A DNA stretch of 64,000 nucleotides from Hyphomicrobiales bacterium (lineage in GTDB: Bacteria; Pseudomonadota; Alphaproteobacteria; Rhizobiales; Rhizobiaceae), in contig UBJR01000027.1 in the NCBI GenBank assembly GCA_900465675.1, positions 1 through 64,000 on the forward strand, written 5' to 3'. The notes below the pieces were generated by a model. The model made no database searches, had not been told where the DNA came from, and worked only from the letters and a program-made list of their open reading frames with translations. The stretch's first letter is position 1. Each line of letters starts with the position of its first letter. Shown here one piece after another: positions 33,459-41,995 of the stretch. A program made the position numbers and the translations under genes.

Positions 33459-34633
33459 TCACGCCCCCATGCTGCCCAGAGCAGCTTTTCGATCTCGCTA
33501 TTGGCAGCGTTGATCGATTCCATCGCGCGGTCGTAGGTCTTCGGCGCCGAGAACCTGGCACGCTGCACTTCGTAGAGGCTCTGCTTCCAGGTCAGAGCGT
33601 CGGCGACGGCTGTGGATTTGGACACCATGTTGAGAAGGAGGTCATCACCGAATACTTGGCGCATCAGTGCCGTCATGTTGGCCTGCGGGTGATCGTTCGC
33701 CTCGAATTTGGTGACGAGGAACTTTGCGAAGTCCCACTGCGCCGGGGCACCCATTTCGCTGAGGATCTGCATGTAGGTGGCAGCCAGCTCCAGGAACTTG
33801 CCGGTTGAATCGACATCGAGCATGTGAGCCGGAACCGGAATGATGACGCCGGTGGCTGCCGTCAGTGAAGACAGCGTCAGGAAGTTGAGCGACGGTGCTG
33901 AATCCATCAGGATAACGTCGTAGTCGTCGGCAACCTGTTCGAGCGCCTGGGAGACCCGCAAGAGGAAACTTGTCCCCCCTGCCCTGCGCATCTCCAGGGC
34001 CACGGCGGTTTCGAACTCTGTGAGGTCGAGACCGGCGCAGATGACATCGAAGCCGGTGATGTGGGTCTTGTGGATCAGGTCTTTCGTCGGGCGCTGCTCG
34101 GAAAAGCGGATCGCCGCATAAAGCGTGTCGTCTTCGCGCGGATCAAAATCGGGAAGATTGCCGTGCAGGCTTGTCAGCGAGGCCTGCGGATCGAGATCGA
34201 CCGCAAGCACGCGGTAGCCGCGAAGCGCTAGATAATGGCCGAGATGGATCGTCGTCGAGGTCTTGCTCGACCCGCCCTTGAAATTGGTGACGGCGATGAT
34301 CTGGCATTCCTCGCCTTCAACGCGGCGCGGGTTCATGTATTTCTTGCGGCCCTTCTCGGCAAGCGTCATGCGCAGCTCGAGAACCTGATCCAGCGAGTAC
34401 ATGCGCCGTCCGTTCTGCGTGACCTCAGGGGTCGGGCCCTTGTCCTTGAGGACGATCTGGCGGATGTAGGCTTCCGACACTTCAAGAAGGGCGGCCGCCT
34501 CCGATGAGGAGAACTTGCGCATTTCGCGGCGCGCGTCGGGCGGATATTGCGCCATGCTCAGGTTTTGAAGAGCAAAGTCGAGCTTGCTCGAGAAGCTCTG
34601 CATAAAATCGAGACTGCTTAGATGCCGATTCAC
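33455..34633 (-). CDS. repA: Partition ATPase RepA (ParA family)
   Basis: 392 residues. N-terminal MerR-like HTH (~35-100: RKFSSSEAAALLEVSEAYIR), then the ParA ATPase with FKGGSSKTST (Walker A, ~118-127), LAVDLDPQASLTSLHG, and YDVILMDSAPSLNFLTL. It represses the repABC promoter and drives segregation with RepB and parS. First gene of the operon; parS sites are spread over the 1.3 kb upstream. Confidence 0.95.
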   Translation of the reverse strand: MNRHLSSLDFMQSFSSKLDFALQNLSMAQYPPDARREMRKFSSSEAAALLEVSEAYIRQIVLKDKGPTPEVTQNGRRMYSLDQVLELRMTLAEKGRKKYMNPRRVEGEECQIIAVTNFKGGSSKTSTTIHLGHYLALRGYRVLAVDLDPQASLTSLHGNLPDFDPREDDTLYAAIRFSEQRPTKDLIHKTHITGFDVICAGLDLTEFETAVALEMRRAGGTSFLLRVSQALEQVADDYDVILMDSAPSLNFLTLSSLTAATGVIIPVPAHMLDVDSTGKFLELAATYMQILSEMGAPAQWDFAKFLVTKFEANDHPQANMTALMRQVFGDDLLLNMVSKSTAVADALTWKQSLYEVQRARFSAPKTYDRAMESINAANSEIEKLLWAAWGRE

Positions 34634-34824
34634 TGGATTTCCCTCGGTTCGTTCCGGACAATTTAGCGCCGCTTGTGGTTAACGAAGCGTTACACCGGCC
34701 GTTGTTTCGCGAAAGAACGATAATTCGCATATTTTCCGTAGTTAGAGAGGTATCGCGATTCGCATGCACCGGCAAATGGCCTCAAGGGGCAATTCATTGA
34801 TATGATTTTGCTGTCCGACAGAAA

Positions 34825-34840
34825 GTTCCCCGCGGGGAAC
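34825..34840. repeat. parS: parS site 1
   Basis: GTTCCCCGCGGGGAAC, a perfect palindrome fitting the repABC parS pattern GTTNNNNGCNNNNAAC. Here the symmetry extends to 28 bp (34819-34846), the longest arms of the six. About 190 bp upstream of repA. Confidence 0.9.
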
Positions 34841-34976
34841 TTTCTGGTCGGGTAACGATCAATAGAGATCGTGACAGAGTAGTCTGTCCCAATGCGGCAA
34901 CGCAGGGGTAACTTGGATACTCTAACTTTGGCCAGCGCCCGTCTTACGACAACCGTTTTGCGGCGGGCGGCCAAAA

Positions 34977-34992
34977 GTTCCCCGCGGGGAAC
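34977..34992. repeat. parS: parS site 2
   Basis: Identical 16-bp palindrome with AAAA/TTTT flanks, 152 bp from site 1. Confidence 0.9.
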
Positions 34993-35311
34993 TTTTCGAT
35001 CGGACGGCGGGCGCCACATTATCATTTCCCATTGCTGGAGCGCAGGCCGGGTTCTGCGCCACACCGGCCATCCCGAGAAAGGCGCTCCCGCGGGACGTTT
35101 CGCTCTTGGTCTTGTAGCCGGGTCTGGCGGAGGGCGTGCGGCGGGTACTGAGCGTCGGTCCGGGTTACATGGCAACCACGCGGTTTTGGTCAGGCGAGGG
35201 GAGACGATGGTTGGAAAAGAGTGCTTCGCGTATCAGCCCCCTCTCCTGCTCGGGGACATTTGCGCGACCCGTCAGCCTTTCGACGGCTTTGGTTTAGTCA
35301 AATTCTGAAAA

Positions 35312-35327
35312 GTTCCCCGCGGGGAAC
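35312..35327. repeat. parS: parS site 3
   Basis: Identical 16-bp core, AAAA on the left and TTA on the right, 335 bp from site 2. Confidence 0.9.
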
Positions 35328-35480
35328 TTATTGAGAGTGCGGGCACCAAGCACGGGGCTTGAGTGCAATCTCTGTCCGGGGGGAGGCTTAATCGATGGCG
35401 GTCTTGAGCATCGCGAACGCCGCCGCTGCTCGAGTTGATTGAGACTGGTAAATCTGTCTCCTACAGTCGATGGCACCAAA

Positions 35481-35496
35481 GTTCCCCGCGGGGAAC
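35481..35496. repeat. parS: parS site 4
   Basis: Identical 16-bp core with AAA/TTT flanks, 169 bp from site 3. Confidence 0.9.
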
Positions 35497-35663
35497 TTTC
35501 AGGATTTCGAGTGGCGGCAAAGCGCTGGAACCTGCCTGAATAGGCGGCCGGCCGAAGTGAGAGGCGCCGATCCGGAGAGGACGGACACCGTGGTGTCACT
35601 TGGCGCAGCCGCTCTCTGGAACGGTGTTCGGAAAATGCGGGGGCGGATGGACGGAGCCCAAAT

Positions 35664-35679
35664 GTTCCCCGCGGGGAAC
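35664..35679. repeat. parS: parS site 5
   Basis: Identical 16-bp core with AAT on the left and TTTT on the right, 183 bp from site 4. Confidence 0.9.
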
Positions 35680-35908
35680 TTTTCCTGTGCGGTTCAAACT
35701 AAGGCATTCGCTATGGCGGGCATACGCTCGCGGGCAACGAATGGATTGCACCGCTCCTTGCGCGCGGTTCACTGGCAGCCTGGGCCGGACAGTGAGGACA
35801 AAGCGTCCAACTGGAGAATTCGGTAGGCGGGTTTTTCTGCTTGGAGCGAGACGACCCCAAGCCAGGCCGTAGGCTGCAGCATCGAAGGGTTGGTCGGCCA
35901 TTTAAAAA

Positions 35909-35924
35909 GTTCCCCGCGGGGAAC
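35909..35924. repeat. parS: parS site 6
   Basis: Identical 16-bp core with AAAAA/TTTT flanks, 245 bp from site 5 and just downstream of the integrase 3' end. Confidence 0.9.
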
Positions 35925-35967
35925 TTTTGATACTGACCCATGGGGGCAGGGGCAATCCCAGTCGCGA

Positions 35968-37111
35968 TCAGAGTAACCGTGCGGCCAGCCCGGTCTTGCG
36001 AAGTCCATCATTATTGTAGCTGCCTGCCTGCTGCATCGAACGATGACGGGACTGATCCATCGCCTCGAGAAGAGAGACATTGCGCAGCGCAGCCTCCGTG
36101 AGGAAGCCCGAGCGCAGGCCGTGAGCGGAATAGTCGCTGGGTTCCAAACCGGCTCTCTCGGCCCGCTGCTTGACGATGGCGTTGATCGACTGCGCATCGA
36201 TGCCGCCGGGAGATGTTGCCCCATTGGTCGATTGCGCGGAAGACGCTGCCCTTATGAATTTTGGCTGCCGCCAACCAGGCATCCAGCGCATCGACTGGCG
36301 CTCCGGTGAGAAAGACGATCTCTTCGCGGCTGCCGTCGCTTGCCTTGGTGCGGCCAAGATCGATCGAGATCGACGGGAGCTTGGTCCCGTCTTCGAGCTC
36401 GACGTGATCCAGCCTGGCAATCTGGTCACAGCGCAATGAAGCGATCTCGCTACGCCGGCGGCCACCCGATCCGAAGGCAACCATGAGCAAGGCGCGGTCA
36501 CGAAGGTCGCGCAGACTACCGCCGGCACAGGTGGCGATCAGGCGGGCGACAACATCGCCCGTCAACGCCTTCCTGCTTTTACGCTGACGCGGCCGTCCGG
36601 CGGCGCGCACTGCAAGCCGGATTGCCGACTTCAGGGTAGGGGAGACGAAGGCGCCCTCAAGGCCCCGCCACTTCGTCATAGTCGACCAGTGCGCCAGACG
36701 GCGCCGAACGGTCGAAGGCGAGTGTGGGCCTGTCACGCGCAGGAAGCCTCTGTCACGCAAATTCAATTCGACATCTGCGGGCATGCCGTGATTGGGATCG
36801 GTCTCGCGCTTCTCCGGCAACCAAAGATGATGGGCAACGAACTTGAGAAGCAGCGCTTCGGGTGCCGGCCAGGGCAGGGCGCTTCCCGTCGCAGCCAGCG
36901 CCCACGCCTGCAGATAGGATAGATCCGATGTGAGAGCCCGCAGGGAATTTGCGCCCATCCCCTCATTGACCAGATGACGAAGGGTTTCGACGTCCTGGTC
37001 GGTCAGCAGCTCTGCTAGCTCATCCCGTCGCTCGATCGGCAGGACCGCGGCGAGTGTGTCGAGTTCGATCGCCCGGCGGCTAACGATATCGGAGGCTGTA
37101 CGCTCAGTCAC
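35968..37111 (-). pseudogene. Tyrosine recombinase/integrase with one frameshift
   Basis: The frame from 37111 covers the SAM-like core-binding part (NSLRALTSDLSYLQAWALAA) and the start of the catalytic domain, with the first catalytic Arg in GGRRRSEIASLRCDQI and the beta-hairpin Lys region GRTKASDG. Near 36215 the frame changes; the second frame continues ISPGGIDAQSINAIVKQRAE, AHGLRSGFLTEAAL (His-x-x-Arg), SRHRSMQQAGSYN with the nucleophilic Tyr, to 35968. All catalytic residues exist across the two frames, so this is a recent single lesion or a sequencing error. Family: phage-type integrases common on rhizobial plasmids. Its start overlaps the vapC-like stop. Confidence 0.8.
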
Positions 37112-37521
37112 TGTGTGAGAGCGGGCCGAGAACCGCTACCCCTTCCTTGCGCGCAGCAGCAGACAGCTTGCGGTCCAGCGTTGCTAGGGGAATGCCTCGA
37201 TTGAGGGCAAGCGCCAAATACGCAGCATCGTAAGCGCTCAGCGTATAGCTGGCTGCCAAGAGAAGAACCGAACTGTCGCCGCCAATCCCGGCGTCGTCGA
37301 GCGGCAACCGGCGTACACGCTCCATATTAACAAGCGCACCACCCGGCCCGATCCGGCCGCGTCTCTCGGACATAGTCAAAATGTTGCGAATCTCGAACCA
37401 GAACAGTGACGGCACCGGGGCAGGGCTCCGAAATCGAGGCAATGGCTGTCTCGGCTGCATCAGAATACTCTTCCGGCAAAAGCCAGGCGGCGGCGAGCGA
37501 GGCGTCAACGACGAAATGCAT
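37104..37521 (-). pseudogene. VapC-like PIN toxin with one frameshift
   Basis: First frame: MHFVVDASLAAAWLLPEEYS with the first PIN Asp. Near 37400 the frame changes to PSLFWFEIRNILTMSERRGR with the Glu, and then SAYDAAYLALALNRGIPLAT with the C-terminal Asp and LATLD. Together a complete ~137-residue PIN ribonuclease. The start overlaps the antitoxin stop (TGATG). Disrupted as read, by a lesion or sequencing error. Confidence 0.7.
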
Positions 37522-37787
37522 CAGCGGCGTCCTTCGTCGCGCCACGACAAGATTTCCTCGTGGGTGGAGACGGCAGCTTTCAGACGCGATGCCCGGACTT
37601 CAGCGAGTAAGTCGGTAGGCTTGCGTGCACGCGTGACATGCGCGACTGGATCGTTGCCGCGTGTGATGATGAGATCTTCGCCAGCTTCAACACGAACTAG
37701 CAGCTCGGAAAGATGGGTCTTAGCCTCAGAGATCTTAACTGTCGTCGTCACCTTGTAACGGAGCCTATCGAGGTTGGTTTCGAGCAC
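37521..37787 (-). CDS. Phd/YefM-type antitoxin for the VapC-like toxin
   Basis: 88 residues. VKISEAKTHLSELLVRVEAG then EDLIITRGNDPVAHVTRARK is the Phd/YefM dimerization and DNA-binding fold; the C-terminus (EILSWRDEGRR) would bind the toxin. GTG at 37787 opens the frame, but a second GTG at 37751 begins right at the family N-terminus (VTTTVKISEAK), so the first 12 residues are uncertain. Overlaps the toxin gene (TGATG). A strong inverted repeat lies 46-76 bp upstream. Confidence 0.8.
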   Translation of the reverse strand: MLETNLDRLRYKVTTTVKISEAKTHLSELLVRVEAGEDLIITRGNDPVAHVTRARKPTDLLAEVRASRLKAAVSTHEEILSWRDEGRR

Positions 37788-37832
37788 TTAAAGTATGCTC
37801 GCGTTGCGTGTTGGTCAACAATATGGTCTTAC

Positions 37833-37863
37833 AACCATCGATAAGAGGTACTTATCGATGGTT
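37833..37863. promoter_or_regulatory. Divergent operator: 13-bp perfect inverted repeat
   Basis: AACCATCGATAAG, 5-nt spacer, then its exact complement. A further pair ATATGGT / ACCATAT flanks it at 37821 and 37883. Lies between the antitoxin and the divergent DUF1612 gene, so it may control both. Confidence 0.55.
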
Positions 37864-37938
37864 AGACCTTCAACGCATACAACCATATAGTGACAGACAC
37901 TAACTATTCACTGGTGTCCGTTTAGAAAATCATTTAAC

Positions 37939-39084
37939 ATGATTTCAATGTCTTACGATATCGCCAAATTGCCCATCCAGACCCTGCTGAGGCCGATTTC
38001 GGACGCAGCCTCCGCGTTGACCCGCCTCGATGAGCGCATCGCCCGCTCGCCGGTCGGCGCCGGCTGGATTGAACGATCCCATTTTGCCGATGCCTGCGCC
38101 TCGCTGTGGATCGACGGCGAACTCGTCCATCTCGAGGACCTCGTCCTGCATGACGCCACCCGCGATATCCGCACCCCCACCCACGAACTCACCATCGCCC
38201 GTGACGTTTTGAAAACCCGCCGGCGTATGGCGGCGCAGCCGCCCGGCTGGGCGCTGTCCGCCGATGGCCTCCGCAGCTTGCGCGGTCAGGTATCGACGGT
38301 GGTGTCGGAAGGCATCGCTATGAGCAGCGAGAACGCGCAAGCTTTCGACGAGGTCGCCGGAGGAGGGGAGGGGCAGGACGGCGACGATGGCGCCAGCACA
38401 CTCGACGATGAGTTCGCCGCCATCGATGCGGTGCTCGCCCGATCGGATGCCGCCATCGAACGGGCGAGGCAGCCTGGCCCCGCCACAGGCGCTCGGGCCC
38501 GGGAAAAGGATCCGCTTCTTTACGATCTCGACTGGGATGAGGACGAGCGGCTGGAGGAATGGAGCGGCGTGGTGCGGCAAGCTGAAAACTTGCCGCCCGT
38601 GCTGCAGGCCATCGTCGCTGTCGATGCCTGGAACGAGATTTCGGTGCTGCAGCATGCGCCCTGGCTTGGCCGGCTTCTAGCAGCTTCGACCCTGCGGCAG
38701 GCAGGGCTGACGACGGCGGCGCATTTGGCCGCATTCAATCTTGGCCTCAAAACTGTGCCCGTCGATCGCCGCCGGCGTCGCGACCGGGAGGCCCGGCTCC
38801 TCGCTATTGCGCATGGTTTGATGGCGGCGGGCGAACTCGGGCTGAAGGAACATGATCGCCTGGTGCTGGCGCGAAAAATGATGGAACGGAAGTTGGCGGG
38901 AAGACGAACGTCTTCAAAACTGCCAGAGCTGATCGAGCTGGTGATCTCTCGGCCGCTGGTGTCGGCCGGTATGATTGCGAAGGAACTTGGCGTCACGCCG
39001 CGGGCGGCGCTGCGGATCGTCGAGGAGTTGGGCTTGCGGGAGATGACGGGGAGGGGGAGGTTTCGGGCATGGGGGATCGTCTGA
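37939..39084 (+). CDS. RHE_PE00001-family protein (DUF1612 + HTH)
   Basis: 381 residues. The N-terminal region (LTRLDERIARSPVGAGWIER, then HFADACASLWIDGELVHLED) and the middle domain DUF1612 (SVLQHAPWLGRLLAASTLRQ) match the RHE_PE00001 family, named after a Rhizobium etli plasmid gene and widespread on rhizobial plasmids. The C-terminus (PLVSAGMIAKELGVTPRAAL) is a helix-turn-helix. The DUF1612 part is related to Fic-like or DUF4172-type N-domains only loosely. Probably a plasmid-borne DNA-binding regulator; targets unknown. Transcribed divergently from the antitoxin across a palindromic region. Confidence 0.85.
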   Translation: MISMSYDIAKLPIQTLLRPISDAASALTRLDERIARSPVGAGWIERSHFADACASLWIDGELVHLEDLVLHDATRDIRTPTHELTIARDVLKTRRRMAAQPPGWALSADGLRSLRGQVSTVVSEGIAMSSENAQAFDEVAGGGEGQDGDDGASTLDDEFAAIDAVLARSDAAIERARQPGPATGARAREKDPLLYDLDWDEDERLEEWSGVVRQAENLPPVLQAIVAVDAWNEISVLQHAPWLGRLLAASTLRQAGLTTAAHLAAFNLGLKTVPVDRRRRRDREARLLAIAHGLMAAGELGLKEHDRLVLARKMMERKLAGRRTSSKLPELIELVISRPLVSAGMIAKELGVTPRAALRIVEELGLREMTGRGRFRAWGIV

Positions 39085-39196
39085 TCCGGTGAGATACGGT
39101 TATGACAAAGCGACAGAGCCCAGGTTAGTGACTTTCATGACCAGTAGGCTCGAGTGCCTACGACTTCGGGCTCCGGGAGCACATCTCCCGTCTGCA

Positions 39197-40264
39197 TCAG
39201 ACATCAGACGGATTGGGGTCTACTATGTCTGCAGCAAGATAGTCGATCATTTCGGACGACTGTGTGCCTTTGCGGAAACGCTTCTGCTCCTCGAAATCAA
39301 GGGACGGTAGCATATTCGTCATTTGGCCGACCTTGTAGAGTTGCTCGACATCATCGGGGTTTAGTCCGCCAGCATTCAATCCAGACTTGTTGCTTGCCAT
39401 CTCTATTGCTGCGCCGACCATCACGTCGGCAATCTGCACAGCATGGCTTGCTTTCGAGTCCACCTGAGTGACTTCCCGGAGCTTTAGAGGGAATTTCATT
39501 GTGGAGATTTCCGTTGGTCGGAACTCGATATCACGGTCGTGGTCGATGAAACGCCGGATCAGAGGATGATATGTCAGCAGGTTCTTGGATTGATCGTGCT
39601 CAATGCGATAGGGCCCGGCCGTCATCATTTCGAGCCGCGTGATCATGGAATGAAGAACAACCATCGCTGCGTCTGTGTTGACATCTGGATTAGCGATCGC
39701 ATCCCAACATTCTGGAGATGCATATTTGGCGAGCGGACCTAGAAGCTCGGGGTATTCCTGCCAGCGCAAATTCCGGACAGCAGAGATCAACCGGATCCTA
39801 GCTGCGGGACTTTTCGCCTTCACGGCCAGCTGGAATGCTAGCAACAATTCATCGAATTCGGCTTCACCGAGTAGCGTAGGCCCTGTGAGGTAAAGAAGTG
39901 ATGCTGCAGCATAGTTTCCGCCATCGGCGTAAAGGTCAAATCCTCGCTCATAGTAATACGGCTCAACGCCGTAATCGACGAAGAACAAGGTCAGAAGGTA
40001 GCGCTTGTCCACGATCGATGTTGTGCAGTCGAAGTGTGCATGGATGTCACGCAGGAGGCCGAGCAAACGCGGATGATTTGCGGGCCTTCGAGAAAGAGCT
40101 CGATACTTAAGCTCTGAGGCTTGCAGCGTTGGAAAATGCTCCCTTATGAGTCTTTCAGCTTCATCATTATCAATGGCAACTGCAGACGCGCCTTGAAAGC
40201 GCTGATCGGCGTTGAGCAAATCAAACCCCGTATAGCCGCCCTCATCGATGCGAAAACACTTCAT
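39197..40264 (-). CDS. DUF3800 domain protein
   Basis: 355 residues. MKCFRIDEGGYTGFDLLNAD carries the early Asp of the RNase H-like DUF3800 fold; IVDKRYLLTLFFVDY and the C-terminal VDSKASHAVQIADVMVGAAI (the DSKxSxxxQxAD motif) complete it. DUF3800 proteins are predicted nucleases frequently found in defence loci, including some retron types. Last gene of a leftward group ATPase-HNH-DUF2026-DUF3800; a 177-bp gap before it could hold its own promoter. The C-terminal ~70 residues beyond the motif are unassigned. Confidence 0.75.
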   Translation of the reverse strand: MKCFRIDEGGYTGFDLLNADQRFQGASAVAIDNDEAERLIREHFPTLQASELKYRALSRRPANHPRLLGLLRDIHAHFDCTTSIVDKRYLLTLFFVDYGVEPYYYERGFDLYADGGNYAAASLLYLTGPTLLGEAEFDELLLAFQLAVKAKSPAARIRLISAVRNLRWQEYPELLGPLAKYASPECWDAIANPDVNTDAAMVVLHSMITRLEMMTAGPYRIEHDQSKNLLTYHPLIRRFIDHDRDIEFRPTEISTMKFPLKLREVTQVDSKASHAVQIADVMVGAAIEMASNKSGLNAGGLNPDDVEQLYKVGQMTNMLPSLDFEEQKRFRKGTQSSEMIDYLAADIVDPNPSDV

Positions 40265-40441
40265 TCCTAAGCCCTATACGATGATCCGGCTACCTTTTCG
40301 CCCGATATCCGGTTTGAACAGGATGTCGAAGGACAGAGGTTAGCTTCCTCTCTATCTCCTAAGTTCCTCGTTTGCCGAGACAATCGGTAGCCACGCGACA
40401 GTTGAGGAATGGGGTTGTGGGCTTTGATCTCATCAATAGGC

Positions 40442-41050
40442 TCACCACGAACCAGCGAGAGGGTTGCCAACCAAGGGTACTGGTTTGAGGTTCCCTTTCT
40501 GGTCTCCCACGGAAATCGAGGGAAGCATCTGCTTGGGAGATCGACGAAACCACTTCACCGCGATGCTGGCGAGGTCACCGATCATCGGCAGATTCTGCCA
40601 ATCCGCGAACCGGTCGGCTGTCGCTTCAGGCTCGGATTGGTAAAAGAAGGAGCCCGAATGGCTGAGATCATTGATCGACGACGCCATTGCCGAAATGGGT
40701 CGTTGGAACATTTTTGACGGCACGCCAAGCGGACTGGCCGTCTCGGAAAAAGCAGGGGCCATGAAATCGATCGCCCAGCCGTCGGCCTCGATCCAGCAAT
40801 GGAAGCTTTCACCGGCGCCGGTGACATAACCGTCCTCGCGGTGATCAGCAAAAAGGAGCATCGATCCACCAAGATTGTAGGCGGCGAGACCGCCTTTGGG
40901 CACCGCTTTGATCTTGTAGTGGTGCTCGAGGATAAAGGCGCCGAAGGTGCTGAAGTACATACAGGCATATGCGGGATTGCCGCCTTCGTTGACAACGAGG
41001 CTGTTAATGACCCGGTAGATCCTGTGATAGTCCGTTTGTTTGATAAGCAT
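40442..41050 (-). CDS. DUF2026 family protein (predicted cysteine hydrolase fold)
   Basis: 202 residues. YRVINSLVVNEGGNPAYACM then YFSTFGAFILEHHY, GGLAAYNLGG, and SFHCWIEADGWAIDFMAP are the DUF2026 signature. A Cys (ACMYF), a His (FHCW) and an Asp (AIDF) occur in the order of transglutaminase-like or arylamine N-acetyltransferase-type catalytic triads, so a thiol-dependent activity is plausible; this is my inference. It follows the HNH gene by 66 bp in the same direction and precedes DUF3800. Confidence 0.75.
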   Translation of the reverse strand: MLIKQTDYHRIYRVINSLVVNEGGNPAYACMYFSTFGAFILEHHYKIKAVPKGGLAAYNLGGSMLLFADHREDGYVTGAGESFHCWIEADGWAIDFMAPAFSETASPLGVPSKMFQRPISAMASSINDLSHSGSFFYQSEPEATADRFADWQNLPMIGDLASIAVKWFRRSPKQMLPSISVGDQKGNLKPVPLVGNPLAGSW

Positions 41051-41116
41051 GGTAAGGGGGCTTTCAGCGCTCGTTTGGGCTAGGCGTTAGGTCTTCAGGG
41101 GCGAGTTTCCAGCTGC

Positions 41117-41995
41117 CTACGTCGCCACGGCAATCACCGGGTCCCCGACGTCGCGACCGGCCGCTGACAGTCTCGGGAACAGCCAGGCTATGACTGCAGG
41201 ATCGAGCAAGCCCTGTGCGAACATCGACTCCCAGTTGTTGAGAGAACCCTGAGCATAGTCACGCGCCGCTCGATGCTCGCAGATAGCCGCGATCAATTCA
41301 GCTTGGTTCGCAGGAATGAAGTCCAGGGACCCGACGATTTTTCGCGGCGCGCGCACGAACTTGACCCACTGGTTTCTCAGCCAGTTTAGCGCGCCGGTCC
41401 GCTTGATCACATTATCCAGGTGGTATTCGATCGCGGGCCTGTCCGGGTGGGTTAGGGCGACCAGGATTTCGAGGTCTACGATCACGGTTGCATCCATGCC
41501 GGAAAACTTCGCAGCGTAAAGACGTTCGTCCATGCACGCGTCATAGTATGGATGGAGGATGCGCGCTCCCATGGCATTGCCCTTATAGTTCTGGCCACGC
41601 TTCAGGTTGCAATCACATGCCGGGACCAGATTCTTGGAGAAGACCGCAAATGCCGGATGATCTTCCTTTGGCAGAACGTGGTCCAGCGTGTGAGCATGCA
41701 AGGAGCCACACATCGAACATGGTAGTGCAAGATTGTCCTCGCGGATGTCATCGATAACGCGGTGGCTGGTGGGCAAATCTTTGTAGTGTTTGCGCAGCCA
41801 TTTATCCAATGGATCCGGGATCGGGACATGCACGACCGCCTGTGCGTTCCCCGAGACGCTGTCATACTGCACATAGCCGGCCTTTAGGGCTTGCCGGAAT
41901 GCCTGTAGGCCCGGATAACTTCCAAGCCTGTGGTTGTCGACGAGTGCGTCGACGCCTGCGATGTCATCGAAAATCGGAAAAGGGAGTTTGCGCAT
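41117..41995 (-). CDS. HNH endonuclease (PtuB-like partner of ATPase)
   Basis: 292 residues. A zinc-bound HNH module at ~93-135: CSMCGSLHAHTLDHVLPK with C93, C96 and His106; then KNLVPACDCNLKRG with Asn122, Cys127 and Asn130. The C-terminal half (~150-290) is helical and unassigned. Start overlaps the ATPase stop (TGATG), so the two are translated together. The ATPase-then-HNH pairing is that of Septu (PtuA-PtuB) and of retron-associated ATPase-HNH effectors. The nuclease would cut DNA or tRNA when released by the ATPase. Confidence 0.8.
   Translation of the reverse strand: MRKLPFPIFDDIAGVDALVDNHRLGSYPGLQAFRQALKAGYVQYDSVSGNAQAVVHVPIPDPLDKWLRKHYKDLPTSHRVIDDIREDNLALPCSMCGSLHAHTLDHVLPKEDHPAFAVFSKNLVPACDCNLKRGQNYKGNAMGARILHPYYDACMDERLYAAKFSGMDATVIVDLEILVALTHPDRPAIEYHLDNVIKRTGALNWLRNQWVKFVRAPRKIVGSLDFIPANQAELIAAICEHRAARDYAQGSLNNWESMFAQGLLDPAVIAWLFPRLSAAGRDVGDPVIAVAT

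Larger units (their letters stand above)
34634..35967. other. Centromere region upstream of repA
   Basis: 1.3 kb with no credible protein gene, containing six exact copies of a 16-bp palindrome. The reading frames that cross it contain the same peptide repeats only because they include the palindromes. Also holds the repABC promoter near 34700. Confidence 0.75.

Noticed and set aside
34690..35901. Long frames with repeated KFPAGNF / SPRGTF peptides
   Set aside because: The peptide repeats are translations of the parS palindrome in different frames, not a repeat protein.
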